64,000 nt of DNA from Sinorhizobium sp. 8-89 (GCF_030124325.1 NZ_JASKLR010000009.1:160494-224493); one strand, 5' to 3'. Positions 34,993 to 43,229 are shown, counted from the first letter of the stretch. Translations and numbers: made by a program. Notes: generated by a model not told the origin, from the letters alone.

Positions 34993-35033
34993 CAATTCCA
35001 GACTGAAAGGCGTCACACACTTTCCTGGAATTG
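34993..35033. repeat. Short palindromic repeat (CAATTCCAG...CTGGAATTG)
   Basis: A 9-bp perfect inverted repeat (34993-35001 and 35025-35033) surrounds a middle section containing GGCGTCACACACTTTC. A related unit, CAATTCCAGGAAAAGCGTGTAACG...CAATTG, occurs at 50122-50163. It lies just beyond the stop codon of the leftward RHE_PE00001-type gene and may serve as a terminator. Confidence 0.65.
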
Positions 35034-35035
35034 CC

Positions 35036-36178
35036 TTAAAGCACGCCCCAGCCGCGATAGCGTCCCCTGCCCGTCATCTCGCGCACGCCGAGCTCACGCA
35101 CCAGGTTGAGCGCGCTTCGCTGTGTGACGCCGACGTGGCGGGCGATCAGCGCCGTCGAGACGATCGGCCGCGACAGAACGAGATCGATCAATCCAGGGAG
35201 ATTGCTGCTCGAGCGCCGGTCCCTGATCCGCATCTCCATTTGTGTCTTTGCCAGAGAAAGCCGGTCCAGTTCCTTCATCCCGAGGTCGGCCGTCACCGAC
35301 ATCGCCTCGAGGAAAGCGAGCAATCGTGTGAGCCGGTCCTTCGAGCGGCGGCGCTCGTGGCGGATCGTCTTCAGGCCGGTGTTGAATGCCAGCACGTGCG
35401 AGGACACTTTTCCGCGAACACGTAAATAGACCCCGACGAGCAGCGAACCAAGCCAATGCTGCCGGCGCAGCGGCTCGATACGCTCCCAGGCATCGAAGAG
35501 GATTGCCGCCCCGAGCGAAGCCGGCAACTGATCGGCTGCCGCCAGGACGGTGCGCCAAGCATCGAGGCGCTGCTCCTCGTCCCACTCCTCCTCGAAGAGC
35601 AATCCGAGTTGCCCCATCGGTTCCGGCCTCGCCTTGGCGGCTGGCGACAACGCCGGGTCCATCTCGTTGGTGCCGTCCGCATGTGTGTCCAGCAATCTTT
35701 GCGACCGGGCGATCGCTGCATCGAGTTCGGCAAATTCAGCGGCGAGTGGATTTTCGTCCGGATCATCTTCCGCCTCCAAGGCCGGATCGTCTCGACGAGC
35801 TTCCTCGCGAAGATTCTGCTCCGTGACTGCTCCGCCCTCGCCCCTGAGCACGTTCAATCCGCCGCTCGTCAGGGCCCAGTCCGGCTCCGCGAGATCCAGT
35901 CGACGGCGTGCGCGCAGCACCGCATGCGCGATGGTCAGTTCATGTGAGGGTGCGCGCGCATCCATGTGAGCGTCGTGCAGTACGAGATCCTCGACATGCA
36001 CCAGTTCCCCGGCAACCCAAAGCGCTGCCGCCGCGTCGAAGAACTGTCCGCGCTCGCGAAAGCCCTCCGAAACCGCATGCCGCCCGGCTCGCTCGTCGAG
36101 ACGCGCAAGGCCGTCTTCCGCCGCAATCAGGGCCGGCAGCAGCGTTGGATGGAGCGGATCGGGGATTTCGTATCTCAT
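35036..36178 (-). CDS. RHE_PE00001 family protein (DUF1612 with C-terminal helix-turn-helix), replication-region gene
   Basis: A 380-residue protein. The N-terminal domain (about 1-120: LPALIAAEDGLARLDERAGRHAVSEGFRERGQFFDAAAALWVAGELVHVEDLVLHDA) leads into an acidic, low-complexity linker (about 125-185). Then come the DUF1612 region (WRTVLAAADQLPASLGAAILFDAWERIEPLRRQHWLGSLLVGVYLR) and a C-terminal helix-turn-helix ending MTGRGRYRGWGVL. Proteins of this kind are repeatedly encoded next to repABC on rhizobial plasmids. Their biochemical role is not established. Three parS-like palindromes lie between it and repC, supporting a link with replicon maintenance. Confidence 0.75.
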   Translation of the reverse strand: MRYEIPDPLHPTLLPALIAAEDGLARLDERAGRHAVSEGFRERGQFFDAAAALWVAGELVHVEDLVLHDAHMDARAPSHELTIAHAVLRARRRLDLAEPDWALTSGGLNVLRGEGGAVTEQNLREEARRDDPALEAEDDPDENPLAAEFAELDAAIARSQRLLDTHADGTNEMDPALSPAAKARPEPMGQLGLLFEEEWDEEQRLDAWRTVLAAADQLPASLGAAILFDAWERIEPLRRQHWLGSLLVGVYLRVRGKVSSHVLAFNTGLKTIRHERRRSKDRLTRLLAFLEAMSVTADLGMKELDRLSLAKTQMEMRIRDRRSSSNLPGLIDLVLSRPIVSTALIARHVGVTQRSALNLVRELGVREMTGRGRYRGWGVL

Positions 36179-36352
36179 TTTAAAGGCGAAGTGTTATCGA
36201 CGAAACGGAAGGTAACACGCGATTATTTTCCGTCACAGGCTTCCCAGGCTTTCTCCCCCGCTAATATCGCGACCGTGGCTTGCGGCATCGAGCATTGCTG
36301 TGAGTCGGCGAAAAATGACCGTATAGGCGGTCGGCATTGCCTTCGAGCGGCA

Positions 36353-36368
36353 GTTGACAGCTGTCAAC
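36353..36368. promoter_or_regulatory. parS-like centromere site 2
   Basis: GTTGACAGCTGTCAAC, identical to site 1, lies in the intergenic region between the RHE_PE00001-type gene and the glycosyltransferase gene, about 2 kb beyond the end of repC. Confidence 0.8.
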
Positions 36369-36439
36369 GTCCGACACTGCAGCGACAGGTGCGCGGGCCG
36401 AGGACAAAGGAGAGCAATGCATCGCGCTACGGCCGCGCC

Positions 36440-36455
36440 GTTGACAGCTGTCAAC
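36440..36455. promoter_or_regulatory. parS-like centromere site 3
   Basis: A third identical copy of GTTGACAGCTGTCAAC, 87 bases from site 2. The pair is the densest cluster of this palindrome in the window and the likeliest core of the centromere on the repC side. Confidence 0.8.
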
Positions 36456-36759
36456 TGACATCGATATGAAGTCGGCCACGTTCTAAATGCCGGCGGTGCT
36501 CGCAAAAAGAAGGCACGCTGGAGAGTGACTATTGATGGGTAGCTTGCAACGGCGCTGCAATTCTCATCCGAGGCGACGTTGAGACTAGGTGCGCAAGGAT
36601 CAATCCGTATCTCGCGACCGTGCCCAACCGAAAGCGTGAGAGTGCACCAGCGGGATAGGAAATCGAAAGCAATTCCCCGACTGTCGAAGTTTGCGCCGCG
36701 TCTATAAGGCCGATGGATGAACTCGGCCCTTGCGGAAAGACGTTTGGTAGGCGGCATAA

Positions 36760-36853
36760 CTACAGCGCCGCGCGTCCAATCGGACGCGCTAGGGTCGGTG
36801 TAGCACTTTGAATTGCTGCATGATTTTTCCCTTAGATCGATTCCGATTTAAGG
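36760..36853 (+). repeat. RIME-like intergenic repeat, copy 2
   Basis: CTACAGCGCCGCGCGTCC...GGACGCGC, the conserved linker AGCACTTTGAATTGCTGCATG, then CCTTAGATC...GATTTAAGG. It is full length and ends 39 bases before the glycosyltransferase start. Confidence 0.85.
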
Positions 36854-36892
36854 AATCATCAAGCAGGCAAACTAAGGAAGAGCGGAGAGCCC

Positions 36893-37729
36893 ATGGCAAG
36901 CGTTCTGGCGGCAAGCGGCGGCGTCAAGCAGGTGATATGCATAAATTGGGGCACGAAATACGGGCCTCCCTTCATCAACCGGCTTTACGCCATGGTTGCG
37001 CGCAACATTACGCCGCCTTTCACGTTCACCTGTTTCACCGACAACCGCCGCGGCCTGCGTCCAGAGATTCTCTGCGAGGACCTGCCGCCGCTTGACGTAG
37101 CGATGCCGGTCAATACGAAAGGCATCTGGCCGAAGGCGCGGCTCTGGGGTCCGAAACTCGGCAGCCTCACCGGCCCGGTCCTCTTCCTCGACCTCGATCT
37201 GGTGATCGTCGGTTCGCTTGATTCTTTCTTCGAGGTCGGCGGGCCGGATGATGTGATCCTGGCGCGCAACCAGACGACGCCGTTCGAACGGCTCGGCCAG
37301 ACGTCATTGTTCCGGTTTCCGGTCGGCAAGCTCGTTCCTCTGCAGGAGAAATTCCGCGCCGATCCGCAGGGCGTGGCGGATGAATACAGCTTCGAACAAC
37401 GCTTCGTCACCCGCAATGCACCAGGCGGCGTAAAACTCTTTCCGCGGCGCTGGGTTCTGCATTTCCGCCAGGATTGCCGCTGGCCCCTTCCGCTCAACTA
37501 TTTCCTCGCACCGCGGTTGCCTGCCGACGGCCGGGTGGTTCTCTTCCCCCGCAGTCTGCTGCCGCAGCACGCGATCGACGGACGGTTCGGCTACAAGGGG
37601 CGTCCCGCGACGCCGCTCGAACATATCCACGGCCTGTTTTCACCGGACCGACGGGAGAAGAGCGCGTTGCGCTATCTGCGGCACTACATCCGCCCGACGC
37701 CATGGGTGGCCGAACACTGGCACGAGTGA
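36893..37729 (+). CDS. Putative glycosyltransferase with a DxD motif
   Basis: 278 residues; GGAGAGCCC precedes the ATG. The N-terminal half looks like a GT-A fold: VKQVICINWGTKYGPPFINRLYAMVARNITPPFTFTCFTDN, then WPKARLWGPKLGSLTGPVLFLDLDLVIVGSLDSFF, where DLD is the metal- and nucleotide-sugar-binding motif. It is soluble, with no membrane segments. The acceptor is unknown. It is not obviously in an operon and lies between the centromere-like sites, a conserved-looking passenger in the replication region. Confidence 0.7.
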   Translation: MASVLAASGGVKQVICINWGTKYGPPFINRLYAMVARNITPPFTFTCFTDNRRGLRPEILCEDLPPLDVAMPVNTKGIWPKARLWGPKLGSLTGPVLFLDLDLVIVGSLDSFFEVGGPDDVILARNQTTPFERLGQTSLFRFPVGKLVPLQEKFRADPQGVADEYSFEQRFVTRNAPGGVKLFPRRWVLHFRQDCRWPLPLNYFLAPRLPADGRVVLFPRSLLPQHAIDGRFGYKGRPATPLEHIHGLFSPDRREKSALRYLRHYIRPTPWVAEHWHE

Positions 37730-38373
37730 GCGGCCTTGCTCCGTGACCTCAGAAGAATATCAGCAACGGGCTCCAAGATTGGCTGAGAGCCGACGAACCT
37801 CCGGTCTGCGAGCCGCTGCCGCAGCTTCTCGGGCACAGCGTTTCCCAGCTCCGCCGAGATACTGAGGCGCTCTGTTTCTCGGAAACCAGCGATTCGGAGG
37901 GAAGACTGTTACAACCCTTCCCTGGACATTGCCCCAGTGGAACGAATGTGTCGTGATGAGCCAGCGACTGTTGACAGCTGTCAACCGTGGAAAACGCAGA
38001 GCTTGGGAGCGGTTCGCGAGCGTCGGCTTCGCTCTGCTGCCAAGTGGGTGGGAACGGCTCGCTTTTCGGCTATCCGAGGTGTCGGAAATTATGGGTGAGA
38101 TAGCTTCCGCAACGGCTAATTAAACTCTTTTTCGCCAATAGCTTACGATAGCCGCGGAATTGTTAAGAAACAGCCACTAAATACCGCCAAACGCGTATCC
38201 AAGCGAATCCGTCACGGCATCGAGTGTCGGATATTTCGTCGTTCAACGCAATGGTCCGATGAAGACGCGGCTATAGGAGAGGCGTCACTTCCCCCTCCCC
38301 TGCCGCTGCGGATGGCCATTCGGACAGGGCCCGAACGCGAAGGCTGCGTTCCTTCCGAACGGCCACGCCCGCC
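37730..38373. other. 644-base stretch downstream of repC
   Basis: The stretch holds parS-like site 4 at 37970-37985 and an AT-rich patch around 38090-38170. No credible coding frame was found; one short frame spans the palindrome and has no ribosome site. Confidence 0.6.
37970..37985. promoter_or_regulatory. parS-like centromere site 4
   Basis: The fourth copy of GTTGACAGCTGTCAAC, 389 bases beyond the repC stop codon. A location just downstream of repC is the classical position of parS in many repABC replicons. Confidence 0.82.
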
Positions 38374-39696
38374 CTAATACGCAAGCACAATTCCTCCGGG
38401 CTCCTTCCCTGCACTTTGCTTGGCGCGGCTCAACGCGACGATCATTGGACCAAGCGTAAATTCCTGCCGCTGGGCCCGTTTGGTGAGCTCACGCAGGTAA
38501 CCCCCTGGCGATGTGATGTGCTCGGCCCTTTCGAGAATGCAGGCGACGACGGTTGCCGCATTCTCGCAACCAAGAACAGAGCAGGCCGCATCATAGGCAT
38601 CGGCGCTGACATTCAGCATGGAGCGGACGACGATCGCCGCCGTCATCAGGTCCTTCCAACTGGAAATCTGGCCGGAAGGCCCATAGTCGGCGATCTGCGG
38701 GCAGGCCTGCAGGATGGCGGGCAGCGGGATTTTACGGTGTGGTCTTTGAAATGGCGTGGTCGAGCGATCGGCGGATGCGGACGACCACGGCGCGCCGCCA
38801 GGTGCCGGTCTCGGTAAGCGTTTTGTCAAAGCCGTTGCCGGGCTCGCTTCGGCGTCGTTTCGCAAAATCTGTTCTGATCCTTTTCCCAAGCCACGTTCAG
38901 ATTCAGAAAGGGAGTCTGGATGTGTATTCTGTATGTGGCATCCATTCTGGCGATCATTGGTGTCCGTTTTTCCGGAATTCAGTAATTTTTCCAAACGATT
39001 GGTAAGATCGCACCGAAGACGCTCCATGGAGCCGAGGAGAGCCTCGATGTCGGCGGGCGAGGGCTTGCGGGGAAGCGGGCCGGTAAGGTGCTCATAAAGG
39101 AGCGCGTAGTCCTGCCAGTCGACTTGCGGGGCGCTTTCGCGGACGAGATCCAGCAACTTGGCGACGTCGCGCCGGCAGAGGCTCAGTCTCTCACGCATCA
39201 CGCGCAGATGCTGCCGTTCAGCGGCAAGCTGCGCCGAGGTGGTTTCGAACTCGGCCGCGCGTGCGATCAGCGGTGAGAGGTCGAACCCGAAGGCTTCTCT
39301 CACAGAGCCGCTGTGGCTTCGCCGGGCGTAGCGCTTGCCGTTGGGGCTGTCGCGTCGAAGGATGAGGCCCGCATCGACAAGGGCCGCGAGGTGGCGGCGC
39401 AACGTCGTTCCAGCCATGCCATGCGCTCGAAGCGAGAGCTGTGCATTCGATGGGAAAACGACGAGGCCGTTCCCCTTTGCCAGCTCGGAGCCCGGATAAA
39501 AGCTCAAGAGTGCGTTCAGCACCGCCAGCGATCGATCCGAGACGCCGACGACCGTCTTCGCTTCACAAAGCCAGCGAAATAGCTTCCATTTGTCGACCGA
39601 TCGCTCCGCCTGGGTGCGGCTGGCGATTTGACTTGAGAGCATCCCAAGCGTCATCGGCCGCCGCCCAAAGGGCGTCGTCACACTTCCACGTTCCAT
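38374..39696 (-). CDS. repC: Replication initiator RepC
   Basis: 440 residues, normal for RepC. The N-terminal domain carries winged-helix DNA binding (FRWLCEAKTVVGVSDRSLAVLNALLSFYP, MAGTTLRRHLAALVDAGLILRRDSPNGKRYARR). The diagnostic C-domain junction CHIQNTHPDSLSESERGLG lies around residues 250-270. RepC is essential for replication of repABC replicons and acts at an origin inside its own gene. The start has AAGGTGA upstream. It is the last gene of the leftward repABC operon, 156 bases after repB, and is probably limited by the antisense ctRNA in that gap. Confidence 0.97.
   Translation of the reverse strand: MERGSVTTPFGRRPMTLGMLSSQIASRTQAERSVDKWKLFRWLCEAKTVVGVSDRSLAVLNALLSFYPGSELAKGNGLVVFPSNAQLSLRAHGMAGTTLRRHLAALVDAGLILRRDSPNGKRYARRSHSGSVREAFGFDLSPLIARAAEFETTSAQLAAERQHLRVMRERLSLCRRDVAKLLDLVRESAPQVDWQDYALLYEHLTGPLPRKPSPADIEALLGSMERLRCDLTNRLEKLLNSGKTDTNDRQNGCHIQNTHPDSLSESERGLGKGSEQILRNDAEASPATALTKRLPRPAPGGAPWSSASADRSTTPFQRPHRKIPLPAILQACPQIADYGPSGQISSWKDLMTAAIVVRSMLNVSADAYDAACSVLGCENAATVVACILERAEHITSPGGYLRELTKRAQRQEFTLGPMIVALSRAKQSAGKEPGGIVLAY
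38896..39010. other. AT-rich segment in repC, probable replication origin (oriV)
   Basis: About 115 bases inside repC (residues about 229-267) are distinctly richer in A and T than the flanking coding sequence, with runs such as TAATTTTTCC. In characterised repABC replicons the origin maps to such an AT-rich stretch in the middle of repC. The boundary is approximate. Confidence 0.6.
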
Positions 39697-39755
39697 TTTT
39701 CTTCACCTTATCCAAGGCAAAAGAAAATCGTTCGCCGAAACGACGTCAAAAACTC

Positions 39756-39784
39756 TTGACACTGATTCGCGGAAATGGGATTCT
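39756..39784 (+). promoter_or_regulatory. Promoter of the antisense ctRNA
   Basis: TTGACA at 39756-39761, a 17-base spacer and GATTCT at 39779-39784 form a good sigma-70-like promoter on the strand opposite to repABC, between repB and repC. Confidence 0.75.
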
Positions 39785-39790
39785 CAGGTT

Positions 39791-39845
39791 GCTACACGAG
39801 AGAAGGGTTTCCGCAGCGCTAGTCGTTCGGAAGCCTTTTTCTTTT
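39791..39845 (+). ncRNA. Counter-transcribed RNA (ctRNA, inc-alpha) of the repABC locus
   Basis: A short RNA, about 50 bases, would start near 39791 and end at a perfect terminator: GGTTTCCG at 39806-39813 pairs with CGGAAGCC at 39828-39835, followed by TTTTTCTTTT. It is antisense to the repB-repC leader. In this family the ctRNA pairs with the nascent repABC message and lowers repC expression, setting copy number and incompatibility. Strand, location, promoter and terminator all match. Confidence 0.85.
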
Positions 39846-39852
39846 GCTCTGT

Positions 39853-40857
39853 TTAATCTCCTGTTTCCTGTTGGTATTCGAGGTACAGAGATTGCAGCCT
39901 CTGCCTCACGAAATCGGCAAAACCCGGCGCAACCTTCTTGCTGAAGGCGAGAGTCGTTTCCGACTCTGTGTCGCGGATGCGCACGGGACGCGTACGGTCA
40001 GGTGCGGTCCAGGCTTCCGCCTTTGATCGCTCCTTGGCGGTGCTGAGGAAGCTGAACAGTTTCTCGAAGCGCTGATCGCTCTCACCCGCCGGAAAATCGG
40101 CTTGCTCGACAAATCCGAGCGCCCGCGTTCGGCTGCCGTCCAAATCAAGAAGATCGGCCAGTTCCATCCATCGCCGACGCCCAAAGGACGGGGCGGCACC
40201 GACCGCCTCGATCACTTCGACCGGCAATCGACGAACGATGGTGATCATCTTCGACAAGGCCGCCTTGTCGACGCCGAGCGCCGACATGATGATCTCGCGG
40301 GAGAAACCGCGATCTTCAAGCCGGGTCGCAAACAGCGCGCGTTCGATGAAGGAAAGATCGGTGCGGGCGTTGTTTTCCTGCCCCTGGGAGACGACGAGCT
40401 GTTCGTCGCTGAGGTTGCGAATGACCGCCTTGATCTTCCCGCCGATCTCACGCAGTGCCGCAAGCCGGCGGTGACCATAGGCGACCTGATAGCGCTCCTT
40501 CACGGTCGGGTGTGGACGCACGAGGATCGGCACCTGTTGTCCGTGGTCGCGGATCTGTTGCACGAGCGCGGCCTGCGCCTCGGCCGTAACGCCCAGCCGG
40601 TCGACGACGAAAGAAGCGTCGATAAGCGAAGGGTCGAGATTGACGATCGATTGCCCTTCGGCAAGCTGGCGCTCCAGCTCTTCAGCGCGCTCCACCTTCT
40701 GGGTGATGTTCGATAGCGACCTGGTGATCCCGCCGACGAGACCGCTCGACCGGTGGCCCGATGCAAGACCGGCGATCGGGCGCTCGACGGCCGGTCGCTC
40801 TCCTTCGATCGGGGCAGTCGGGCTGTCGGAAATGCCGATCAGGTTCTTGCGCGCCAT
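39853..40857 (-). CDS. repB: Partition protein RepB (ParB family)
   Basis: 334 residues. The N-terminal RepA-interacting part is followed by the ParB domain with VRPHP...YQVAYGHRRLAALREIG (GHRR at 128-131, CTP/DNA-clamping motif) and QGQENNARTDLSFIERALFA. A helix-turn-helix is at about 185-210 (FSREIIMSALGVDKAALSKMITI), then the C-terminal dimerisation part. It binds parS-type palindromes. It follows repA by three bases with GGAAG upstream. Confidence 0.97.
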   Translation of the reverse strand: MARKNLIGISDSPTAPIEGERPAVERPIAGLASGHRSSGLVGGITRSLSNITQKVERAEELERQLAEGQSIVNLDPSLIDASFVVDRLGVTAEAQAALVQQIRDHGQQVPILVRPHPTVKERYQVAYGHRRLAALREIGGKIKAVIRNLSDEQLVVSQGQENNARTDLSFIERALFATRLEDRGFSREIIMSALGVDKAALSKMITIVRRLPVEVIEAVGAAPSFGRRRWMELADLLDLDGSRTRALGFVEQADFPAGESDQRFEKLFSFLSTAKERSKAEAWTAPDRTRPVRIRDTESETTLAFSKKVAPGFADFVRQRLQSLYLEYQQETGD

Positions 40858-40860
40858 CGA

Positions 40861-42057
40861 TTACTTCCTTCCCCAGACCTTGCGGACCATCTCTTCGATC
40901 TCCGCATTGACGAGAGAGAGCGAGTCCATCGCCCGGTCATACGTGCCGCGGATGAATTGCGAGCGTTCCACCTCGTAGAGCGTCTGCTTGGTGACGCCGG
41001 CGTCCGAGATGGCGGTCGACTTCACCATGGCATTCTGGAGCATGCGATTGCCGAAGATCGCCCGCATGAAGCCGGTCATCTGGCTTTGGGGACCATCGTT
41101 CGGCTCGAAACGCGTTACGAGATAGCGCATCCAGTCATAGCTGGTGCGGCCGCCCGCCTTCTCGACGACGGCCATGAGGTCGCTCGTCATCGACAGGAAT
41201 TGCGACATCGACATCACGTCGAGCATTTGCGGGTGCACGGTGATGAGCACCGACGTCGCCGCGCAGAGCGCCGACATGGTCAGAAAGCCGAGCTGCGGCG
41301 GGCAGTCGATGACGACGATGTCGTAGAAACCCTCGATCTCGGAAAGCGCCTCGCCGATTCTCGCGAAGAACAGCGTCTCCGAGGAGCCGCCGATCATCGC
41401 CTTCGGTGTCTCGTGTTCGAACTCCATCAGCTCGAGATTGCCGGGGATCAGATGGAGATTGGTCGTGTAGGTGGCGCGGACGACGTCGGCGATGGAGCGC
41501 GGGTTCTCGTAGCGAATGGCGCCATAAAGTGTTTCCGCCTCGCCGACGTCGAGCTCGGGCTGATGGCCGAAGAGGGCGGAAAGCGAGGCTTGGGGATCGA
41601 GGTCGATCGCCAGCACGCGATAGCCGCGGAGCGCGAGATATTGGGAAAGGTGGGCCGACGTCGTGGTCTTGCCCGACCCGCCCTTGAAATTCATGACCGA
41701 GATGACCTGGAGCTTTTCGCCCGGTCGGCGGTGGGGGATGTATTTTCCGGTCTTGCTGCCTTCGTCAAGCACACGGCGGATGCGATCGATGTCGTCGACG
41801 GCATACATGCGCCGACCGTTTGACAGCGGCTCCGGCCCATGGCCTTCTGAAGCGATCTGGCGAAGATAGCCTTCACCGATTCCGATGAAGGCAGCCGCCT
41901 CGGCTGGAGTGAACAGCCGCATGGTTTTTTGTGCAGTCGGGGAGAAGATCTTTTTCTGATGTTCCTGCAGCTGGTGAGCGAGTTCCTGAGCGTCGGCGGA
42001 CAGCAGTGATGGCAAATGCTCCTGCTCCTCAAGACTCTGGATTCTCTGTTGCAACAT
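40861..42057 (-). CDS. repA: Partition ATPase and autorepressor RepA (ParA family)
   Basis: 398 residues from the ATG at 42057, six bases after GGAG; an upstream TTG reading to 42081 is less likely. The N-terminal HTH (FTPAEAAAFIGIGEGYLRQIASEGHG, about 50-75) precedes the deviant Walker A KGGSGKTT (125-132), DLDPQ and Walker B VIDCPPQLG. With RepB it drives segregation and represses its own promoter. The gene is the first of repABC; a 9-bp inverted repeat and promoter lie just upstream. Confidence 0.97.
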   Translation of the reverse strand: MLQQRIQSLEEQEHLPSLLSADAQELAHQLQEHQKKIFSPTAQKTMRLFTPAEAAAFIGIGEGYLRQIASEGHGPEPLSNGRRMYAVDDIDRIRRVLDEGSKTGKYIPHRRPGEKLQVISVMNFKGGSGKTTTSAHLSQYLALRGYRVLAIDLDPQASLSALFGHQPELDVGEAETLYGAIRYENPRSIADVVRATYTTNLHLIPGNLELMEFEHETPKAMIGGSSETLFFARIGEALSEIEGFYDIVVIDCPPQLGFLTMSALCAATSVLITVHPQMLDVMSMSQFLSMTSDLMAVVEKAGGRTSYDWMRYLVTRFEPNDGPQSQMTGFMRAIFGNRMLQNAMVKSTAISDAGVTKQTLYEVERSQFIRGTYDRAMDSLSLVNAEIEEMVRKVWGRK

Positions 42058-42071
42058 CGTCATCTCCGGAA

Positions 42072-42112
42072 AACTGCGCAAAATTCGCCAATAGGAACCA
42101 ATCTGCGCAGTT
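42072..42112. promoter_or_regulatory. Probable RepA operator in the repA leader
   Basis: AACTGCGCA at 42072-42080 and TGCGCAGTT at 42104-42112 are a perfect 9-bp inverted repeat separated by 23 bases. It spans the transcript start region from the -10 box almost to the ribosome site of repA, where RepA-RepB autoregulation operators are found in repABC systems. Confidence 0.7.
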
Positions 42113-42137
42113 ATACTATGCGCCGATTCGTTGCCAA
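42110..42137 (-). promoter_or_regulatory. repABC operon promoter
   Basis: On the minus strand TTGGCA (42137-42132), 16 bases, then TATAAC (42115-42110). The -10 box touches the operator repeat at 42104-42112. It would give a leader of roughly 45 bases before the repA ATG. Confidence 0.7.
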
Positions 42138-42210
42138 TTTACAAACGCTTAACAAAAAGCCCTTTTATGCCCTGCGCGGGTCGCAGTTTTATGAATTTCT
42201 CTGTTTACTA

Positions 42211-42226
42211 GTTGTCCGCGGACAAC
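42211..42226. promoter_or_regulatory. parS-like palindrome upstream of repA, site 5
   Basis: GTTGTCCGCGGACAAC is a perfect 16-base palindrome that fits GTTNNCNGCNGNNAAC but has different variable bases from sites 1-4. It lies about 75 bases upstream of the repA -35 box. Confidence 0.75.
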
Positions 42227-42248
42227 TTTTCCGGCGACCTCCAACGCG

Positions 42249-42264
42249 GTTGTCCGCGGACAAC
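42249..42264. promoter_or_regulatory. parS-like palindrome upstream of repA, site 6
   Basis: A second copy of GTTGTCCGCGGACAAC, 38 bases from site 5. The pair upstream of repA could be the true RepB loading site or a RepB-dependent part of the operator; repABC replicons differ in where these sites lie. Confidence 0.75.
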
Positions 42265-42803
42265 CGGACGAGTTTGTCCGGGCGTTGTCGACGTGCTCGC
42301 AAGTCGCCGCCGGCTTCATTGGCAGGATGACGATGCCGCGAGCGATGGTCGTGATTCGGCTCGCTGTGAACCAAACTAATGGACGCTACGCAGGTCCGAT
42401 CGGAGGCCGGCCGGTCGTCGGTCGGCGCGACGGCTCCCAGCGGCGCAGCGGAAGGTGATGGCCGCGCAGTCAGTCTGGAAATACGGTGATCCATCCGGAC
42501 TATCTTTCCGGGCCGGATCGAGGGGGCCGTTGCGCGGCGTTGTCGCGCGCTGCTGAGCAGGGTTGGAACGCGGGCCTAATGCTTTGAATTCATTCAATCC
42601 CTGTTTGGGCGATCACTGCCACAAGCGGCTGCGATCGATCGAAGAGTACGGGGCACCATCGCAGATCGGTTCTGGGCGCCCGAGGAACTCCCGCATCCCG
42701 TCAAACCTCAGGCGCATTAGAACATAAATTTAGTAGACTATTGACAGCATGCCGGATTGTGGCAGGCTTGTGTCTCGAAGACGCGAGCAGGGAAGGGCCC
42801 CGC
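42265..42803. other. 539-base stretch without a convincing gene
   Basis: The stretch between the repA-upstream palindromes and the small reading frame at 42804 contains no frame with recognisable protein features. A weak half-palindrome, TTTGTCCGGGCGTTGTCGAC, follows site 6. Confidence 0.45.
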
Positions 42804-42983
42804 ATGTTCTATCTCGGTGGAATGACGCTTGGCTATTTCGAGCCGCCGGCGCCGAAAGCGGTGGTGCGCGGCGAAAAGACGGTGTCCAGTCTCGTCCGTG
42901 GCGATGCTTCGGCGGAGCGCGAACGGGAGCAGGAACAGGAATGGGCACGCGCCTTCCTGACGCCTTGGCATCTCTTCTATTAG
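42804..42983 (+). CDS. Hypothetical small protein
   Basis: 59 residues starting MFYLGGMTLGYFEPPAPKAV, with GGAAGGG eleven bases upstream. It has a charged Arg/Glu-rich stretch (about 35-47) and ends PWHLFY. No family is recognised. The composition is protein-like and the ribosome site acceptable, but the evidence is only moderate. Confidence 0.4.
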   Translation: MFYLGGMTLGYFEPPAPKAVVRGEKTVSSLVRGDASAEREREQEQEWARAFLTPWHLFY

Positions 42984-43139
42984 GTTCGAGGCTCGCATCG
43001 GAAATGACTGCCGCGGCCATACAAATTGCCGATAAGAACAACTCCCCGCAGCGTCCCTTACGCTCAACGTAGCAAGCAAACTGGCTGCTCGGGACGGTGA
43101 CGAACCGCGGGACGGACCGCTTCATTCGGACTGGTCCCC

Positions 43140-43229
43140 AAATCAGACTCGATTCAACGATAAAGGCATGCAGCAATTCGAGGTGTTGCGGCGTCCTTTG
43201 CCCGTCCGACAAGACGCGCGGCATTGTAG
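43140..43229 (-). repeat. RIME-like intergenic repeat, copy 3
   Basis: Inverted orientation, with a degenerate second palindrome (AAATCAGACTCGATTCAA), the linker CATGCAGCAATTCGAGGTGTTG and a first palindrome ending GCATTGTAG. It ends 27 bases before the SnoaL-like gene. Confidence 0.75.

Larger units (their letters stand above)
36179..36892. other. 714-base non-coding stretch holding two parS-like sites
   Basis: It contains parS-like palindromes at 36353-36368 and 36440-36455 (87 bases apart, about eight helical turns) and a RIME-like element at 36760-36853. No credible gene was found; short frames here are interrupted or overlap the palindromes. Confidence 0.6.

Noticed and set aside
37929..38123. 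64-codon frame downstream of the glycosyltransferase gene
   Set aside because: It runs across the parS-like palindrome at 37970, has no ribosome site and no protein-like character.
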